Part shown: positions 1 to 9,169 of the stretch, in pieces
How positions within the stretch are numbered: position 1 is the stretch's first letter
Layout of the letters: each line of letters begins with the position of its first letter
Origin: Planococcus sp. ISL-109
GTDB taxonomy: Bacteria > Bacillota > Bacilli > Bacillales_A > Planococcaceae
Assembly (NCBI RefSeq): GCF_018613655.1
Contig: NZ_JAGGPW010000022.1
Location: 1 to 51,449 of the forward strand
Reading direction: 5' to 3'
DNA: 51,449 bases
Notes under the pieces: model-generated
Seen by the model: only the letters and a program-made list of their open reading frames with translations
What the model was told of the DNA's origin: nothing
The model's database searches: none
Made by a program: the position numbers and the translations under genes

Positions 1-23
1 CATGAAGAAAGTCGTTACCGTTA

Positions 24-52
24 CCGTTACCGTCATCGGTAGCGGCTTTTTT
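24..52 (+). terminator. Rho-independent terminator of an upstream gene
   Basis: A 9-bp stem (CCGTTACCG pairing with CGGTAGCGG, one G-U pair) around a TCAT loop is followed by C and six T. It ends a transcript entering from before the window. The ascending arm lies in a threefold GTTACC tandem repeat (14-31). Confidence 0.8.
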
Positions 53-105
53 GTGTTGTTTTTGTAAAAATGCAGGACGCCTTTTCGAAAGGGAGCTGTG
101 TTCGG

Positions 106-111
106 TATAAT
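106..111 (+). promoter_or_regulatory. Possible -10 box for the decarboxylase gene
   Basis: A consensus TATAAT lies 34 bases before the start codon, just after the upstream terminator. No good -35 is found 16-18 bases upstream (best is TTTCGA at 83-88), so the assignment is tentative. Confidence 0.4.
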
Positions 112-145
112 GAACTATGAATGAAAACGTGAGGATGTATGAGCT

Positions 146-1567
146 ATGACGCAAAGACGTCCCATTGTGGATGCATTAGTGGAATTTCAAAGAAACCGGC
201 CGACTTCGTTTCATGTTCCTGGCCATAAAAACGGACAGTTATCAGGGTTGCCGCAAGAATTGAAGGCTGCCCTTTTATACGATATGACAGAGTTGGAGGG
301 GCTTGATGATTTGCATGCTCCAAAGGCAGCGATCAAGGAAGCGGAAGCGTTGCTTGCACATGCATACGGTGCCGAAAAAAGTTATTTTCTCGTTAACGGC
401 TCTACAGCAGGTAATTTGGCGATGATCCATGCTGTCTGTAGAGAAGGCGACCGAGTTATTGTGCAACGCAATTCCCATCAATCGATTTTTCATGCGCTGG
501 AGCTTGCGCGTGTAAGGGCGATTTATGTAGCGCCGGAGTGGGACGAGACATCTAAGAGTGCTGCCGCTGTCTCTCTTTCCTCGGTAACTTCGGCTTTACT
601 GGAATATCCGGATGCAAAAGCTGCCGTATTGACGTATCCGAACTATTACGGAATGGGATCATCCGAACTGACAGCGGTTATTGAACTTTGTCATGAACAA
701 AGTATTCCGGTTCTGGTCGATGAAGCTCACGGTGCCCATTTCACAGCTGGTGCACCGTTTCCCGTGAGTGCCCTGACCTGCGGAGCCGATGCCGTTGTAC
801 AATCTGCCCATAAAACCTTGCCGGCGATGACGATGGGCTCGTATCTTCATATACAAGGAGAGTTGGTGGATGAAGGGGCAATCCGGAAATATTTACGAAT
901 TTTTCAATCGAGCAGCCCTTCATATCCGATCATGGCTTCACTTGATGATGCACGGGCATATATTCAAAACTATTCAGCGTCCGATAAACAGGAGTTTCTT
1001 GAAAAGCGCGAGCACTTTGTAACTAGCTTAAAACGTATTCCTTTAATTGAAGTGGTTGAATCTACTGATCCGCTGAAATTATTGCTGCGAGTGGAAAAGT
1101 GTGGCGGTTTTCAGTTGAAAGACGCGTTGGAAAAGGTAGGCATTTATGCAGAGTTAGCAGACCCATTTCAAGTGCTGTTGATTTTGCCGCTGATCAAACG
1201 AGGATATGCTTATCCATCCGCTGAAATCTGCAGTCGCATCAAAGAAGCTGTAGCCAGTCTGAGCCATCAAGAAAGCGTTATTCCAAACTTTCAGCCCCGT
1301 CAGCAAAACCCAGTCGTCGTACCTGAATTGACGTTTGAGGAAGTTGACTTGTCGGCACGGAAATGGGTGCCATATACACAAGTAGCTGGGCGGATTTCGG
1401 CTGCGATGGTCACGCCTTACCCACCAGGCATACCACTTGTCGTGGCGGGTGAGAAATGGACCATCGATAAGGTGGAGGTATTGGCGGATTACGTGGCATC
1501 AGGCGCCGAAATCCAAGGCGAACACCGGCTGGCGCAAAAGCTGGTCTTGGTCATCGGCAGTGAGTAG
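146..1567 (+). CDS. Orn/Lys/Arg decarboxylase family PLP enzyme (YaaO/SpeA-like)
   Basis: This is a 473-residue fold-type I PLP enzyme of the ornithine/lysine/arginine decarboxylase family, likely a cytosolic amino-acid decarboxylase feeding polyamine synthesis. The N terminus carries the family signature FHVPGHKNG. The PLP-aspartate region VDEAHGAHF and the Schiff-base lysine in SAHKTLPA (about Lys223) are intact, and the C-terminal decarboxylase domain is present. Length and position before tmk match B. subtilis YaaO (about 480 residues). The start is placed at ATG 146, eight bases after GAGGATG. The substrate (arginine, lysine or ornithine) cannot be read from sequence. In B. subtilis this gene abuts tmk; here ppx and ppk intervene. 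Confidence 0.88.
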   Translation: MTQRRPIVDALVEFQRNRPTSFHVPGHKNGQLSGLPQELKAALLYDMTELEGLDDLHAPKAAIKEAEALLAHAYGAEKSYFLVNGSTAGNLAMIHAVCREGDRVIVQRNSHQSIFHALELARVRAIYVAPEWDETSKSAAAVSLSSVTSALLEYPDAKAAVLTYPNYYGMGSSELTAVIELCHEQSIPVLVDEAHGAHFTAGAPFPVSALTCGADAVVQSAHKTLPAMTMGSYLHIQGELVDEGAIRKYLRIFQSSSPSYPIMASLDDARAYIQNYSASDKQEFLEKREHFVTSLKRIPLIEVVESTDPLKLLLRVEKCGGFQLKDALEKVGIYAELADPFQVLLILPLIKRGYAYPSAEICSRIKEAVASLSHQESVIPNFQPRQQNPVVVPELTFEEVDLSARKWVPYTQVAGRISAAMVTPYPPGIPLVVAGEKWTIDKVEVLADYVASGAEIQGEHRLAQKLVLVIGSE

Positions 1568-1581
1568 AATAAACGCCCGGG

Positions 1582-1590
1582 TGGTATACA
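1582..1590 (+). promoter_or_regulatory. Possible extended -10 promoter for ppx-ppk
   Basis: TGG followed by TATACA forms an extended -10 element in the 63-base gap before ppx. No convincing -35 is visible, so ppx-ppk could also be read through from the decarboxylase gene, which has no terminator after it. Confidence 0.35.
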
Positions 1591-1630
1591 ATAGCATATA
1601 GCGAAAGCGAGAGAGTGTGGGGATAATCAT

Positions 1631-3157
1631 ATGGAACAAGAAAAATACGCAATTATCGATATCGGCTCAAACACCATCCGTCTGGTCATCTATACACGGG
1701 ACAAGAGCGGACGCTTTTCGGAAAGCGAGAACGTCAAGGCTGTTGCCCGTCTCCGTAATTATTTAGCGGAGGACAATACGCTTTCCGAGCAAGGAATCGG
1801 CGTATTGATCGATACGTTAACAAGCTTCCAGGAAGTCACGCGTCATCATCAGCTCGAGGCAATTAAATGCGTCGCGACGGCCGCTGTCCGGCAAGCGAAG
1901 AACCAAGAAGCCATTATTCAACGGGTAGCAGATGAAACGGATTTCACGATGCGCATTTTATCGGAATATGAGGAAGCGCATTACGGCTACTTGGCAGTGG
2001 TCAATTCGATGTCCTATAAAAGCGGCATCACCGTCGATATCGGCGGTGGTAGTACTGAACTGACCTTGTTCGAAGACCGGGAACTTGTCCATTTCCATAG
2101 TTTTCCGTTTGGTGCATTATCACTAAAAAAGCAGTTTATTGAAGGCGATACCCCGAAAGCGAGTGAGCTAAAGGCGCTGCGTGAGTTTTTGAAAAACCAG
2201 TTCCTGACGCTGGACTGGCTAAAAGGGCAGAAAATGCCGCTGATCGGCATTGGTGGCAGTGCGCGAAACTTGGCGCAGGTTCATCAGGAAAAAGTCGATT
2301 ATCCGCTTTCCGGCGTCCATGAGTACACGATGGAGCGAAAAGAAGTGGAAGAAACAAACAAATGGCTTGTGTCTATGGAATTCGACGACTTGCAGCGCGT
2401 GGAGGGATTGTCACGTGATCGCGCGGACATCATCATCCCCGCAGTGGAGGTGTTCCGCTGTTTGATGGACTTGATTGATGCCGAACTGTTTGCCTTGAGC
2501 CGAAAAGGGCTTCGTGACGGGGTCTTCTATGAGGAGATGACCAAGGATTTCGAGATGCCGGTCTTTCCGAACGTCATCGAAGAAAGCTTTTATGACCTGG
2601 CAATCGACTATGACATCAATTTGACACATGCGATTCATGTTACGAACAGTTCGCTGATGATTGTTCGGGAATTGGAAGAGGAGGGGCTGCTCGAACTGAC
2701 GAAAAAAGACTTCCAGTGGGTCCGCCTCGGCAGTTCGATGTATAATCTCGGCAGCTATATCGATTCCGAATCAAGCAACCAGCATACGTTTTATTTGCTG
2801 GCGAACCGGACGATCGACGGGCTTTTGCATCAAGAACGCATCATTGTCGCCTTGATGGCTTCCTATAAAAATAAAAATCTCTTTAAACGTAATGCCGCGC
2901 TTTATGAAGGCTGGTTTTCTGCGCAAGAGCTGGATAAATTCCACACGATCGGTGCGGTCATTAAATTTGCCTATAGTTTGAATGCGACCAAACGCGATAT
3001 TGTCGAAGACATTCAATTAAAGGTTCAGAAAGAGGAACTCGTTTTCTCCATCAAGTGCCGGGAAGATTGGAAGCCGGAACAATATCAAGTCGAGAAGCAG
3101 AAAAAGCATTTGGAGAAACTATTGAAGAAGACGATTACCGTTGATTTTCATGAATGA
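1631..3157 (+). CDS. ppx: Exopolyphosphatase, Ppx/GppA family
   Basis: This cytosolic phosphohydrolase removes terminal phosphates from polyphosphate, or converts pppGpp to ppGpp, the other activity of the family. It has the ASKHA-fold phosphate-binding motifs: IDIGSNTIRLVIY at residues 8-20 and VDIGGGSTEL near residue 138. A C-terminal helical HD-like region follows, as in long (about 500-residue) Ppx/GppA proteins. It is 508 residues long and full length. The ATG is preceded by only a loose purine-rich RBS (GTGGGGA). It lies 26 bases before the polyphosphate kinase gene, so synthesis and breakdown of polyphosphate are encoded side by side, supporting Ppx over GppA. Relative activity on pppGpp is not determinable. 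Confidence 0.9.
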   Translation: MEQEKYAIIDIGSNTIRLVIYTRDKSGRFSESENVKAVARLRNYLAEDNTLSEQGIGVLIDTLTSFQEVTRHHQLEAIKCVATAAVRQAKNQEAIIQRVADETDFTMRILSEYEEAHYGYLAVVNSMSYKSGITVDIGGGSTELTLFEDRELVHFHSFPFGALSLKKQFIEGDTPKASELKALREFLKNQFLTLDWLKGQKMPLIGIGGSARNLAQVHQEKVDYPLSGVHEYTMERKEVEETNKWLVSMEFDDLQRVEGLSRDRADIIIPAVEVFRCLMDLIDAELFALSRKGLRDGVFYEEMTKDFEMPVFPNVIEESFYDLAIDYDINLTHAIHVTNSSLMIVRELEEEGLLELTKKDFQWVRLGSSMYNLGSYIDSESSNQHTFYLLANRTIDGLLHQERIIVALMASYKNKNLFKRNAALYEGWFSAQELDKFHTIGAVIKFAYSLNATKRDIVEDIQLKVQKEELVFSIKCREDWKPEQYQVEKQKKHLEKLLKKTITVDFHE

Positions 3158-3183
3158 GTAAAACCTGAGGGGGGAGTCTTGCC

Positions 3184-5301
3184 GTGGGAAAGAAAAAAGA
3201 CGAAGCGACACAGTTGAACAATCCTTCTTATTATAATAACCGTGAGCTCAGCTGGCTGGCGTTCAATGAGCGGGTGCTGCAGGAAGCACTCGATCCACGC
3301 AATCCGCTGCTTGAGAAGCTCAAGTTCCTGGCGATTTTCAGTTCGAACTTGGACGAGTTTTTCATGGTCCGGGTAGCAGGGCTGCAAGATCAGGTAAAAG
3401 TGGGCTTTAATAAGCCAGAGAATAAAGCCGGGATGACGCCGAAGCAGCAATTGCGGGAAATCGCCTTGAAAAACCATCAATTGGTTAATTTGCAATACGA
3501 AACGCTTCGTAAAGCGCTGTATCCAAAGCTGCAAAAAGAGAGTGTTCATTTCCTGAAAGTCCGGGAGCTGAGCGATTCGCAGCGTGAGTCGCTGGAGACA
3601 CATTTCGATGAGCATATCTTTCCCGTGCTGACTCCGATGGCGATCGATGCTTACCGGCCGTTTCCGATGCTGCTGAGTAAAAGCATCAATTTGGCGGTTG
3701 TATTGGAAGATAAATCGAAAGAAGCGGATTCCGAAAAGCGCAGACGGACTGCAATCGTGCAATTGCCGGCGATCCTTGAGCGGTTTGTGCAATTGCCGGA
3801 AAATGGTGGGTTGCATAAGTTATTGCTGCTTGAAGACGTCATCGGTTTCTTTATCGGCAAGCTGTTTTACGGCTATGAAGTCAAGGCAACGACCGCATTC
3901 CGCATTACCCGCAATGCGGATATGACGATACACGAAGAAGGCGCACGCGACTTGCTCAAGGAAATCGAGGAAGAGCTGAAAAAGCGCAAATGGGGCGCGG
4001 CGGTTCGGCTGGAAGTGCAGAAGGATGGGTTAGATCCGAGCATTCTTGATTATTTGATGGACGAGCTCGAAGTGCATCCGAAAGACGTGTATGAAATTGA
4101 CGGTTTTTTGGATTTGACGGTATTTTTTGATTTTTATAAAAAGATGGCGCCATTATGGGAACATTTGGTATATGAAGGGAAGGTCTCTCAATTGCCGGCT
4201 GGGATGGAAAACGGCAAAGCGATCTTTGCGAAAATTGCTGAAGAAGATGTCTTTTTGCATCACCCTTACGAATCATTTGAGCCGGTCGTCGAGTTTATTT
4301 CGGAGGCGGCCGATGATCCGGATGTGTTGGCAATCAAGCAGACATTGTACCGTGTCAGCGGCGATTCGCCAGTCATCAATGCGCTCAAGCGAGCGGCGGA
4401 AAACGGCAAACAAGTGACGGTGCTCGTTGAATTGAAGGCGCGTTTTGACGAAGAAAACAACGTGCACTGGGCAAAGGAACTGGAAAAAGCGGGCTGCCAC
4501 GTTATTTATGGCATGACCCATTTGAAAACTCACAGCAAGATCACTTTGGTCGTCCGCAGAAAGCAAGGCCACATCGAGCGGTTTGTCCACCTCGGGACCG
4601 GCAATTACAATGACCAGACCGCGAAAATCTACACCGATATGAGTTTGTTCACGTCTCAAAAAGAAATCGGCATCGATGCGACGAATTTTTTCAACTATTT
4701 GAGTGGATATACCGAAAAGCCGGAGTTCCATTATTTATCGGTCGCGCCATTTTCAATCCGTGAGGACATCCTCCATTTGATCGACTCGGAAATCCGCTAT
4801 GAAAAGAAATACGGCACTGGCCGGATTGTTGCGAAAATGAACTCCTTAACCGATAAAACCATTATCATGAAGCTTTACGAGGCGTCACGTGCTGGTGTGA
4901 AGATTGAGCTGATCGTCCGCGGTATCTGTTGCTTGCGCCCGGGGATTCCTGGGGTGAGCGATAATATTCGTGTGCGGAGCATTGTCGGCCGTCTGCTCGA
5001 ACATAGCCGGGTCTATTCTTTCCACCAGAACGGCAAACAGAAAATCTATTTGTCTTCTGCGGATATGATGACGAGGAATCTGAACAACCGCATCGAAATC
5101 CTGTTCCCGATACTCGATAAGCGTATTAAAGCACAAGTGTGGAGCATACTCGACCTGGCATTAAAAGATAATGTCAAAGCCCGCGAGCAGGACGAGAACG
5201 GAAATTACGGTTATATCCGGCGCTTGGAAGGGCAAGCGGTGATCGATAGCCAGATGGAGCTATTTGAGCGAGCTTACCAAGTGGCGGAAGACGAGGAATA
5301 A
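3184..5301 (+). CDS. ppk1: Polyphosphate kinase 1
   Basis: This enzyme reversibly transfers the gamma-phosphate of ATP to a growing polyphosphate chain. The 705-residue protein has the PPK1 order: N-terminal helical domain with NRELSWLAFNERVL, the head domain, and two phospholipase-D-like C-terminal domains. The autophosphorylated histidine is the one in KTHSK (about His450), followed by the HLGTGNYND motif. Translation starts at GTG 3184 behind a strong GAGGGGGGAG Shine-Dalgarno. It follows ppx by 26 bases, presumably in one transcript. Polyphosphate acts as phosphate and energy store and stress polymer. No truncation or missing catalytic residue is evident. Confidence 0.95.
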   Translation: MGKKKDEATQLNNPSYYNNRELSWLAFNERVLQEALDPRNPLLEKLKFLAIFSSNLDEFFMVRVAGLQDQVKVGFNKPENKAGMTPKQQLREIALKNHQLVNLQYETLRKALYPKLQKESVHFLKVRELSDSQRESLETHFDEHIFPVLTPMAIDAYRPFPMLLSKSINLAVVLEDKSKEADSEKRRRTAIVQLPAILERFVQLPENGGLHKLLLLEDVIGFFIGKLFYGYEVKATTAFRITRNADMTIHEEGARDLLKEIEEELKKRKWGAAVRLEVQKDGLDPSILDYLMDELEVHPKDVYEIDGFLDLTVFFDFYKKMAPLWEHLVYEGKVSQLPAGMENGKAIFAKIAEEDVFLHHPYESFEPVVEFISEAADDPDVLAIKQTLYRVSGDSPVINALKRAAENGKQVTVLVELKARFDEENNVHWAKELEKAGCHVIYGMTHLKTHSKITLVVRRKQGHIERFVHLGTGNYNDQTAKIYTDMSLFTSQKEIGIDATNFFNYLSGYTEKPEFHYLSVAPFSIREDILHLIDSEIRYEKKYGTGRIVAKMNSLTDKTIIMKLYEASRAGVKIELIVRGICCLRPGIPGVSDNIRVRSIVGRLLEHSRVYSFHQNGKQKIYLSSADMMTRNLNNRIEILFPILDKRIKAQVWSILDLALKDNVKAREQDENGNYGYIRRLEGQAVIDSQMELFERAYQVAEDEE

Positions 5302-5315
5302 GTGTCTTTGGGCGT

Positions 5316-5345
5316 TTGTAAAAGTGGCGCCGCTTGCGGTATAGT
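5316..5345 (+). promoter_or_regulatory. Vegetative promoter for tmk
   Basis: TTGTAA and TATAGT are separated by 18 bases, 43 bases before the tmk start, so tmk can be transcribed independently of ppk. Confidence 0.55.
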
Positions 5346-5387
5346 GGATGGAGTTTCAGTAAAAAGATCAGGAAAACAGGTGAGAAC

Positions 5388-6017
5388 ATGAGTTATTTTA
5401 TAACGCTTGAAGGCGGCGAAGGTTCGGGCAAAACAACGGCGCTTTCTAAGCTGGCGGAAAAACTGGCGGCTGCTGGTTTTGAAGTGGTGACGACACGCGA
5501 ACCGGGTGGGATTGAGATTGCGGAGAAAATACGTGAGGTCATCCTGGACCGGTCGCATACGGCGATGGATGCCCGCACGGAAGCGTTGTTGTATGCAGCT
5601 GCGCGGCGCCAACATTTGGTGGAACGGGTTCTCCCGGCACTGCAGCAAGGCAAAATCGTTTTATGCGACCGCTTTGTCGACAGCAGTTTGGCGTACCAGG
5701 GACATGCACGAGGGCTCGGCTTAGAAGATGTGCTCGCCATCAACGAGTTCGCCATCGAAGGCCATATGCCTGATCTGACTTTGTATTTTGACGTCAACCC
5801 GAAAACGGGGCTTGCGCGCATCGACCTCGACCAAGGCCGGGAATTCAATCGGTTGGACGAAGAGTCGTTGGCGTTTCATTACAAAGTGCGAGAAGGCTAT
5901 TTGTTATTGCTCAGTCGTTACCCGGAACGCATCCAGCTGATCAATGCAGAAAATGAACTGGATGAAGTGGTAGCGGATGCGTTCGAAACTTTGCAGCGCT
6001 TTCTGGCTGAAAAATAA
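5388..6017 (+). CDS. tmk: Thymidylate kinase (dTMP kinase)
   Basis: Phosphorylates dTMP to dTDP with ATP, the last specific step of dTTP synthesis. The P-loop GGEGSGKTT is at residues 8-16 and the [12 protein letters not shown] signature is near residue 90. The start is ATG 5388 (209 residues, normal for the family) behind CAGGTGAG; an in-frame ATG at 5334 would add 18 unconserved residues and lacks an RBS. It lies in the conserved tmk-darA-holB neighbourhood, but ppk rather than yaaO is its immediate upstream neighbour. It ends in its own terminator. Confidence 0.95.
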   Translation: MSYFITLEGGEGSGKTTALSKLAEKLAAAGFEVVTTREPGGIEIAEKIREVILDRSHTAMDARTEALLYAAARRQHLVERVLPALQQGKIVLCDRFVDSSLAYQGHARGLGLEDVLAINEFAIEGHMPDLTLYFDVNPKTGLARIDLDQGREFNRLDEESLAFHYKVREGYLLLLSRYPERIQLINAENELDEVVADAFETLQRFLAEK

Positions 6018-6029
6018 TAAAATGACTGC

Positions 6030-6059
6030 AACAGCCCTGTTGGTTCAGGGCTGTTTTTT
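6030..6059 (+). terminator. Terminator after tmk
   Basis: A 10-bp stem (AACAGCCCTG with CAGGGCTGTT) around TTGGTT runs into a T tract. Confidence 0.9.
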
Positions 6060-6189
6060 CATGGGATGGAACAAACATAGTCCTGTGCATATTGTCATGA
6101 ATTTTTCGTATCGCTTATAGGAAAGTTATGACGAGACGTTCTCCGTTCGTGCTATACTAATACATAGAGAAGTAACCAAAAAGGAGTGA

Positions 6190-6523
<334 letters not shown>

Positions 6524-6525
<2 letters not shown>

Positions 6526-6562
6526 GCAGCAGCTAGAGCCGTCTCGGCGACAGCTGCTGCTT
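6524..6562 (+). repeat. Strong two-tier hairpin after darA
   Basis: A perfect 11-bp outer stem (AAGCAGCAGCT with AGCTGCTGCTT) encloses an inner GCCG/CGGC stem. It begins at the darA stop codon and has no real T run, so it may protect the mRNA 3' end rather than terminate alone. A true terminator follows 12 bases later. Confidence 0.7.
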
Positions 6563-6573
6563 CGTCCGCACTA

Positions 6574-6604
6574 CCCGTGATCCATCTGGAACACGGGATT
6601 TTTT
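6574..6604 (+). terminator. Terminator between darA and holB
   Basis: CCCGTG pairs with CACGGG across a 12-base loop, followed by A and six T. It lies 22 bases before the holB start, so it could attenuate read-through into holB. Confidence 0.7.
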
Positions 6605-6625
6605 ACAAAGTTTGAAGGTGGAATC

Positions 6626-7618
6626 ATGCACAAGACAATTGAGGAATTGCAGGACATGCAGCCCGTCGTAGTAAAGCGGATGCAAGGGGCTTATGCGAAA
6701 GACCGTTTGGCTCATGCCTATTTACTTGAAGGGCCTTCGGGGTCCGGAAAAAAGGAACTGACGCATTTTTTCGTCAAATTATTATTATGCGAAACACCAC
6801 GTGAAAATGTTCCATGTGAAACATGCAGAAGCTGCAAACTTTATGACAGCGGCAATCACCCGAACATTTTATTCATAGAACCAGACGGCCAGAACATCAA
6901 AATCGACCAGATCCGCGAGTTGATTTATACGATGAACAAAACCGCCCTCAAAACCGGGCGAAAAATCTACGTGATTGAGAAGGCAGACCGGATGAATAAT
7001 TCATCTGCCAACGCCCTGCTGAAGTTTTTGGAAGAACCGGAAGCGAATGTCACGGCAATCCTCTTGACGGAGCGCTTGAACGCCATCATGAGCACGATCC
7101 GCTCGCGCTGCCAGCTGTTGTCGTTTCAGCCGCTGTCACGGCCGAAGCTGATGGAAAATCTGATGGCGGACGGCATGACTGGTTCGATGGCTGCTACCGT
7201 GAGTATGCTGACGCAAAGCGGGCAGGAAGCGAAGCGGCTAAGCGAAGAAGAGCATTTTGCCGAAGAGCGGAAACTCGTTTTGAAGTTGGTGGAGACGGTA
7301 GGGGACAATGTCCACGAGGCATTACTTTTGGTTCAATCTGACTGGTTGCCGTTGTTCAAAGAGAAAGAAGATGCCGAAAGAGGGCTCGACATGTTATTAT
7401 TTGCATATCGGGACATTGCTACAGTGAAAGCGGGTCTTGAAACTGCACGCACATATCCGGACATGGAAGAAACTTGGAAGCAGATGGCGCTTCAGCGTTC
7501 GTTCGATGTATTGTCCAGGCAGCTGCAGGCAGTGCTACAAGCCAAACAGCAATTGCCGCGCAATATGAACCGGACACTGTTGATGGAGCAATTAATGCTG
7601 AATCTGCAGGAGGGGTAA
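6626..7618 (+). CDS. holB: DNA polymerase III delta-prime subunit
   Basis: Clamp-loader subunit that works with DnaX and delta to load the beta sliding clamp. The 330-residue protein has an AAA+ core with the P-loop GPSGSGKKE at about residue 35, four zinc-knuckle cysteines (CETPRENVPCETCRSC), and the SRC motif in IRSRCQLLSF. Length matches B. subtilis HolB. ATG 6626 follows AAGGTGG. The next gene, ricT, begins five bases after the stop, so holB-ricT-yabA form one operon. Confidence 0.94.
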   Translation: MHKTIEELQDMQPVVVKRMQGAYAKDRLAHAYLLEGPSGSGKKELTHFFVKLLLCETPRENVPCETCRSCKLYDSGNHPNILFIEPDGQNIKIDQIRELIYTMNKTALKTGRKIYVIEKADRMNNSSANALLKFLEEPEANVTAILLTERLNAIMSTIRSRCQLLSFQPLSRPKLMENLMADGMTGSMAATVSMLTQSGQEAKRLSEEEHFAEERKLVLKLVETVGDNVHEALLLVQSDWLPLFKEKEDAERGLDMLLFAYRDIATVKAGLETARTYPDMEETWKQMALQRSFDVLSRQLQAVLQAKQQLPRNMNRTLLMEQLMLNLQEG

Positions 7619-7622
7619 GCAA

Positions 7623-8435
7623 TTGTATAAAGTAATAGGAGTCCGCTTCAAGAAAGCGGGTAAAATATATTATTTCGATCCAGGTGAAGCTGTGATCGAA
7701 AAAGACGATTATGTCATTGTGGAAACAGCGCGCGGCGTCGAGTACGGAAAAGTGGTCGTGCCCGTTAAGGAAGTCGGCGAGAACGATGTTGTTCTGCCGC
7801 TTAAGCAAGTCGTACGGGTCGCAACCGAACGCGACCGCCTGCAAGTGGAAGAAAACCGTTCGGAAGCGGAACGCGCTTTTGAGGTCGGTACGGAAAAAAT
7901 CGAATCGCACCGACTCGATATGAAGCTGGTTGAAGTGGAATATACATTTGACCGCAACAAAGTCATTTTCTATTTCACCGCTGAAGGCCGCGTCGATTTC
8001 CGCAATTTGGTGAAAGATTTGGCGTCGATTTTCCGCACGCGCATCGAGTTGCGCCAAATTGGTGTACGGGACGAGGCGAAAATGCTCGGTGGTATCGGGC
8101 CATGCGGACGCATGCTTTGCTGTTCGACTTTCCTCGGCGATTTTGAACCGGTGTCGATCAAGATGGCGAAAGACCAGAACTTGTCATTGAACCCGTCGAA
8201 GATCTCAGGACTATGTGGCCGTTTGATGTGCTGCTTGAAATACGAAAACGACGAATACGAACAGGCGAAAAAAGAAATGCCGGACGTCGGGGCACGCGTC
8301 GAGACGCCGGATGGCAATGGCCGCGTCGTCAGCTTGAACTTGCTCGAACGGGTATTGAAAATCCGCCTGTCAGAGCAAGAGCAGACGCTGGAATATACAT
8401 TGGATGAAATTATGAACCAGGGAACGAGAGCGTGA
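7623..8435 (+). CDS. ricT: RicT (YaaT), PSP1-domain subunit of the Y-complex
   Basis: A 270-residue PSP1-domain protein. In B. subtilis RicT joins RicA and RicF in an iron-sulfur complex that promotes RNase Y-dependent mRNA maturation and was first seen through sporulation defects. The cysteine-rich segment with GPCGRMLCC and GLCGRLMCC (residues about 160-205) supplies the cluster-binding residues and is intact. The start is TTG 7623 ([14 protein letters not shown]), five bases after the holB stop, with the RBS AGGAGGGG inside the end of holB. It is retained although the spore genes of this region are missing, which fits its RNA-processing role. Confidence 0.93.
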   Translation: MYKVIGVRFKKAGKIYYFDPGEAVIEKDDYVIVETARGVEYGKVVVPVKEVGENDVVLPLKQVVRVATERDRLQVEENRSEAERAFEVGTEKIESHRLDMKLVEVEYTFDRNKVIFYFTAEGRVDFRNLVKDLASIFRTRIELRQIGVRDEAKMLGGIGPCGRMLCCSTFLGDFEPVSIKMAKDQNLSLNPSKISGLCGRLMCCLKYENDEYEQAKKEMPDVGARVETPDGNGRVVSLNLLERVLKIRLSEQEQTLEYTLDEIMNQGTRA

Positions 8436-8445
8436 GGTGGTTTCA

Positions 8446-8805
8446 GTGAAGGATAAGAATTTTTTGGATACGGTCATGGATTTCGAACAGCAATTGGAAT
8501 CGATGCAAGAACAGTTCCGCGACCTGAAAGTGGTCGTGGCGCGGACGATGGAAGAACATCACGCGCTGCAATTGGAAAATCACCATTTGCGTGCTCGACT
8601 TGATGAGCTGAATGCAAAAGTGCCGGAGCCTGAAAAAGTTGATCCGGTCAAATTGAAAAAAGCCGTCATGGACATCGGCGAAGGCTACGATAACCTGGCG
8701 CGCCTATACCACGAAGGCTATCACGTCTGCAATGTCCATTTCGGCAGCTCCAGAAAAGGCGACGACTGCCTGTTCTGCCTATCGTTTTTAAACAAGCAAA
8801 ATTAA
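8446..8805 (+). CDS. yabA: Replication initiation control protein YabA
   Basis: YabA binds DnaA and the DnaN clamp and restrains re-initiation of replication. The 119-residue protein has an N-terminal coiled coil (residues about 5-60) and a C-terminal zinc-binding tail with His-Val-Cys, then CLFC near the end. GTG 8446 is chosen over GTG 8437: it lies five bases after GAGGTGG and gives the exact length of B. subtilis YabA. Its stop is followed at once by the structured repeat block at 8807. Confidence 0.92.
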   Translation: MKDKNFLDTVMDFEQQLESMQEQFRDLKVVVARTMEEHHALQLENHHLRARLDELNAKVPEPEKVDPVKLKKAVMDIGEGYDNLARLYHEGYHVCNVHFGSSRKGDDCLFCLSFLNKQN

Positions 8806-8806
8806 A

Positions 8807-9080
8807 GAAGAAAAGCGGAGGCAGCCGTTTAGACCCGACAAGCACAAGCCGGTTTGCCGCATAAGCAAAGTGGCTTGTGACCTCGAGGGTCTGGCTGCCG
8901 CAGCTAGACAACGAAGAAAAGTCGAAGCGGCAGTTCTGGCTTGACAGGCGTAAGCCGAGTTCCCGAAGCGGCGCACTTTGCCGCACAGGGAAATTGGCTT
9001 ACGATTCGAGAGCCAGGCCGCTGAGGCTAGACACGAAGAAAAGCGAGAGCGGCTGTTCAGCTCCGACAGGCATAAGGCCC
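8807..9080 (+). repeat. Tandem array of 2.5 structured palindromic repeat units
   Basis: Three copies start with GAAGAAAAG at about 8807, 8913 and 9035. Units 1 (8807-8910) and 2 (8913-9032) end in GCTAGACA and fold into long multi-tier hairpins. In unit 1 GGCAGCC, AGACCC, CACAAGCC and TTTGC pair with GGCTGCC, GGGTCT, GGCTTGTG and GCAAA. In unit 2 AGCGGC, CTGGCT, CGTAAGCC, TTCCC and GCGGC pair with GCCGCT, AGCCAG, GGCTTACG, GGGAA and GCCGC. Unit 3 (9035-9080) keeps only the 5' half. The stems differ in sequence but keep pairing. No credible coding frame is present. It resembles dispersed intergenic repeats that I recall from Bacillaceae. Confidence 0.85.
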
Positions 9081-9111
9081 GAGACGGCAGGCGCGATCAT
9101 GAAAAAGTACC

Positions 9112-9150
9112 AAAAGGCTTCCGACACTCCGTGTGGCGGCAGCCTTTTAT
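9112..9150 (+). terminator. Terminator before trmN6
   Basis: AAAAGGCT pairs with AGCCTTTT, with further imperfect pairing (CCGACAC with GTGTGGCGG) around TCCG, followed by a T-rich run. It closes the holB-ricT-yabA transcript; the trmN6 RBS starts seven bases later. Confidence 0.75.
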
Positions 9151-9169
9151 TATGGCAGGAGTGAACGAT

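Noticed and set aside
8978..9169. N-terminal extension of trmN6 through the repeat block
   Set aside because: Unconserved basic sequence encoded by palindromes; the RBS and family length support ATG 9170.
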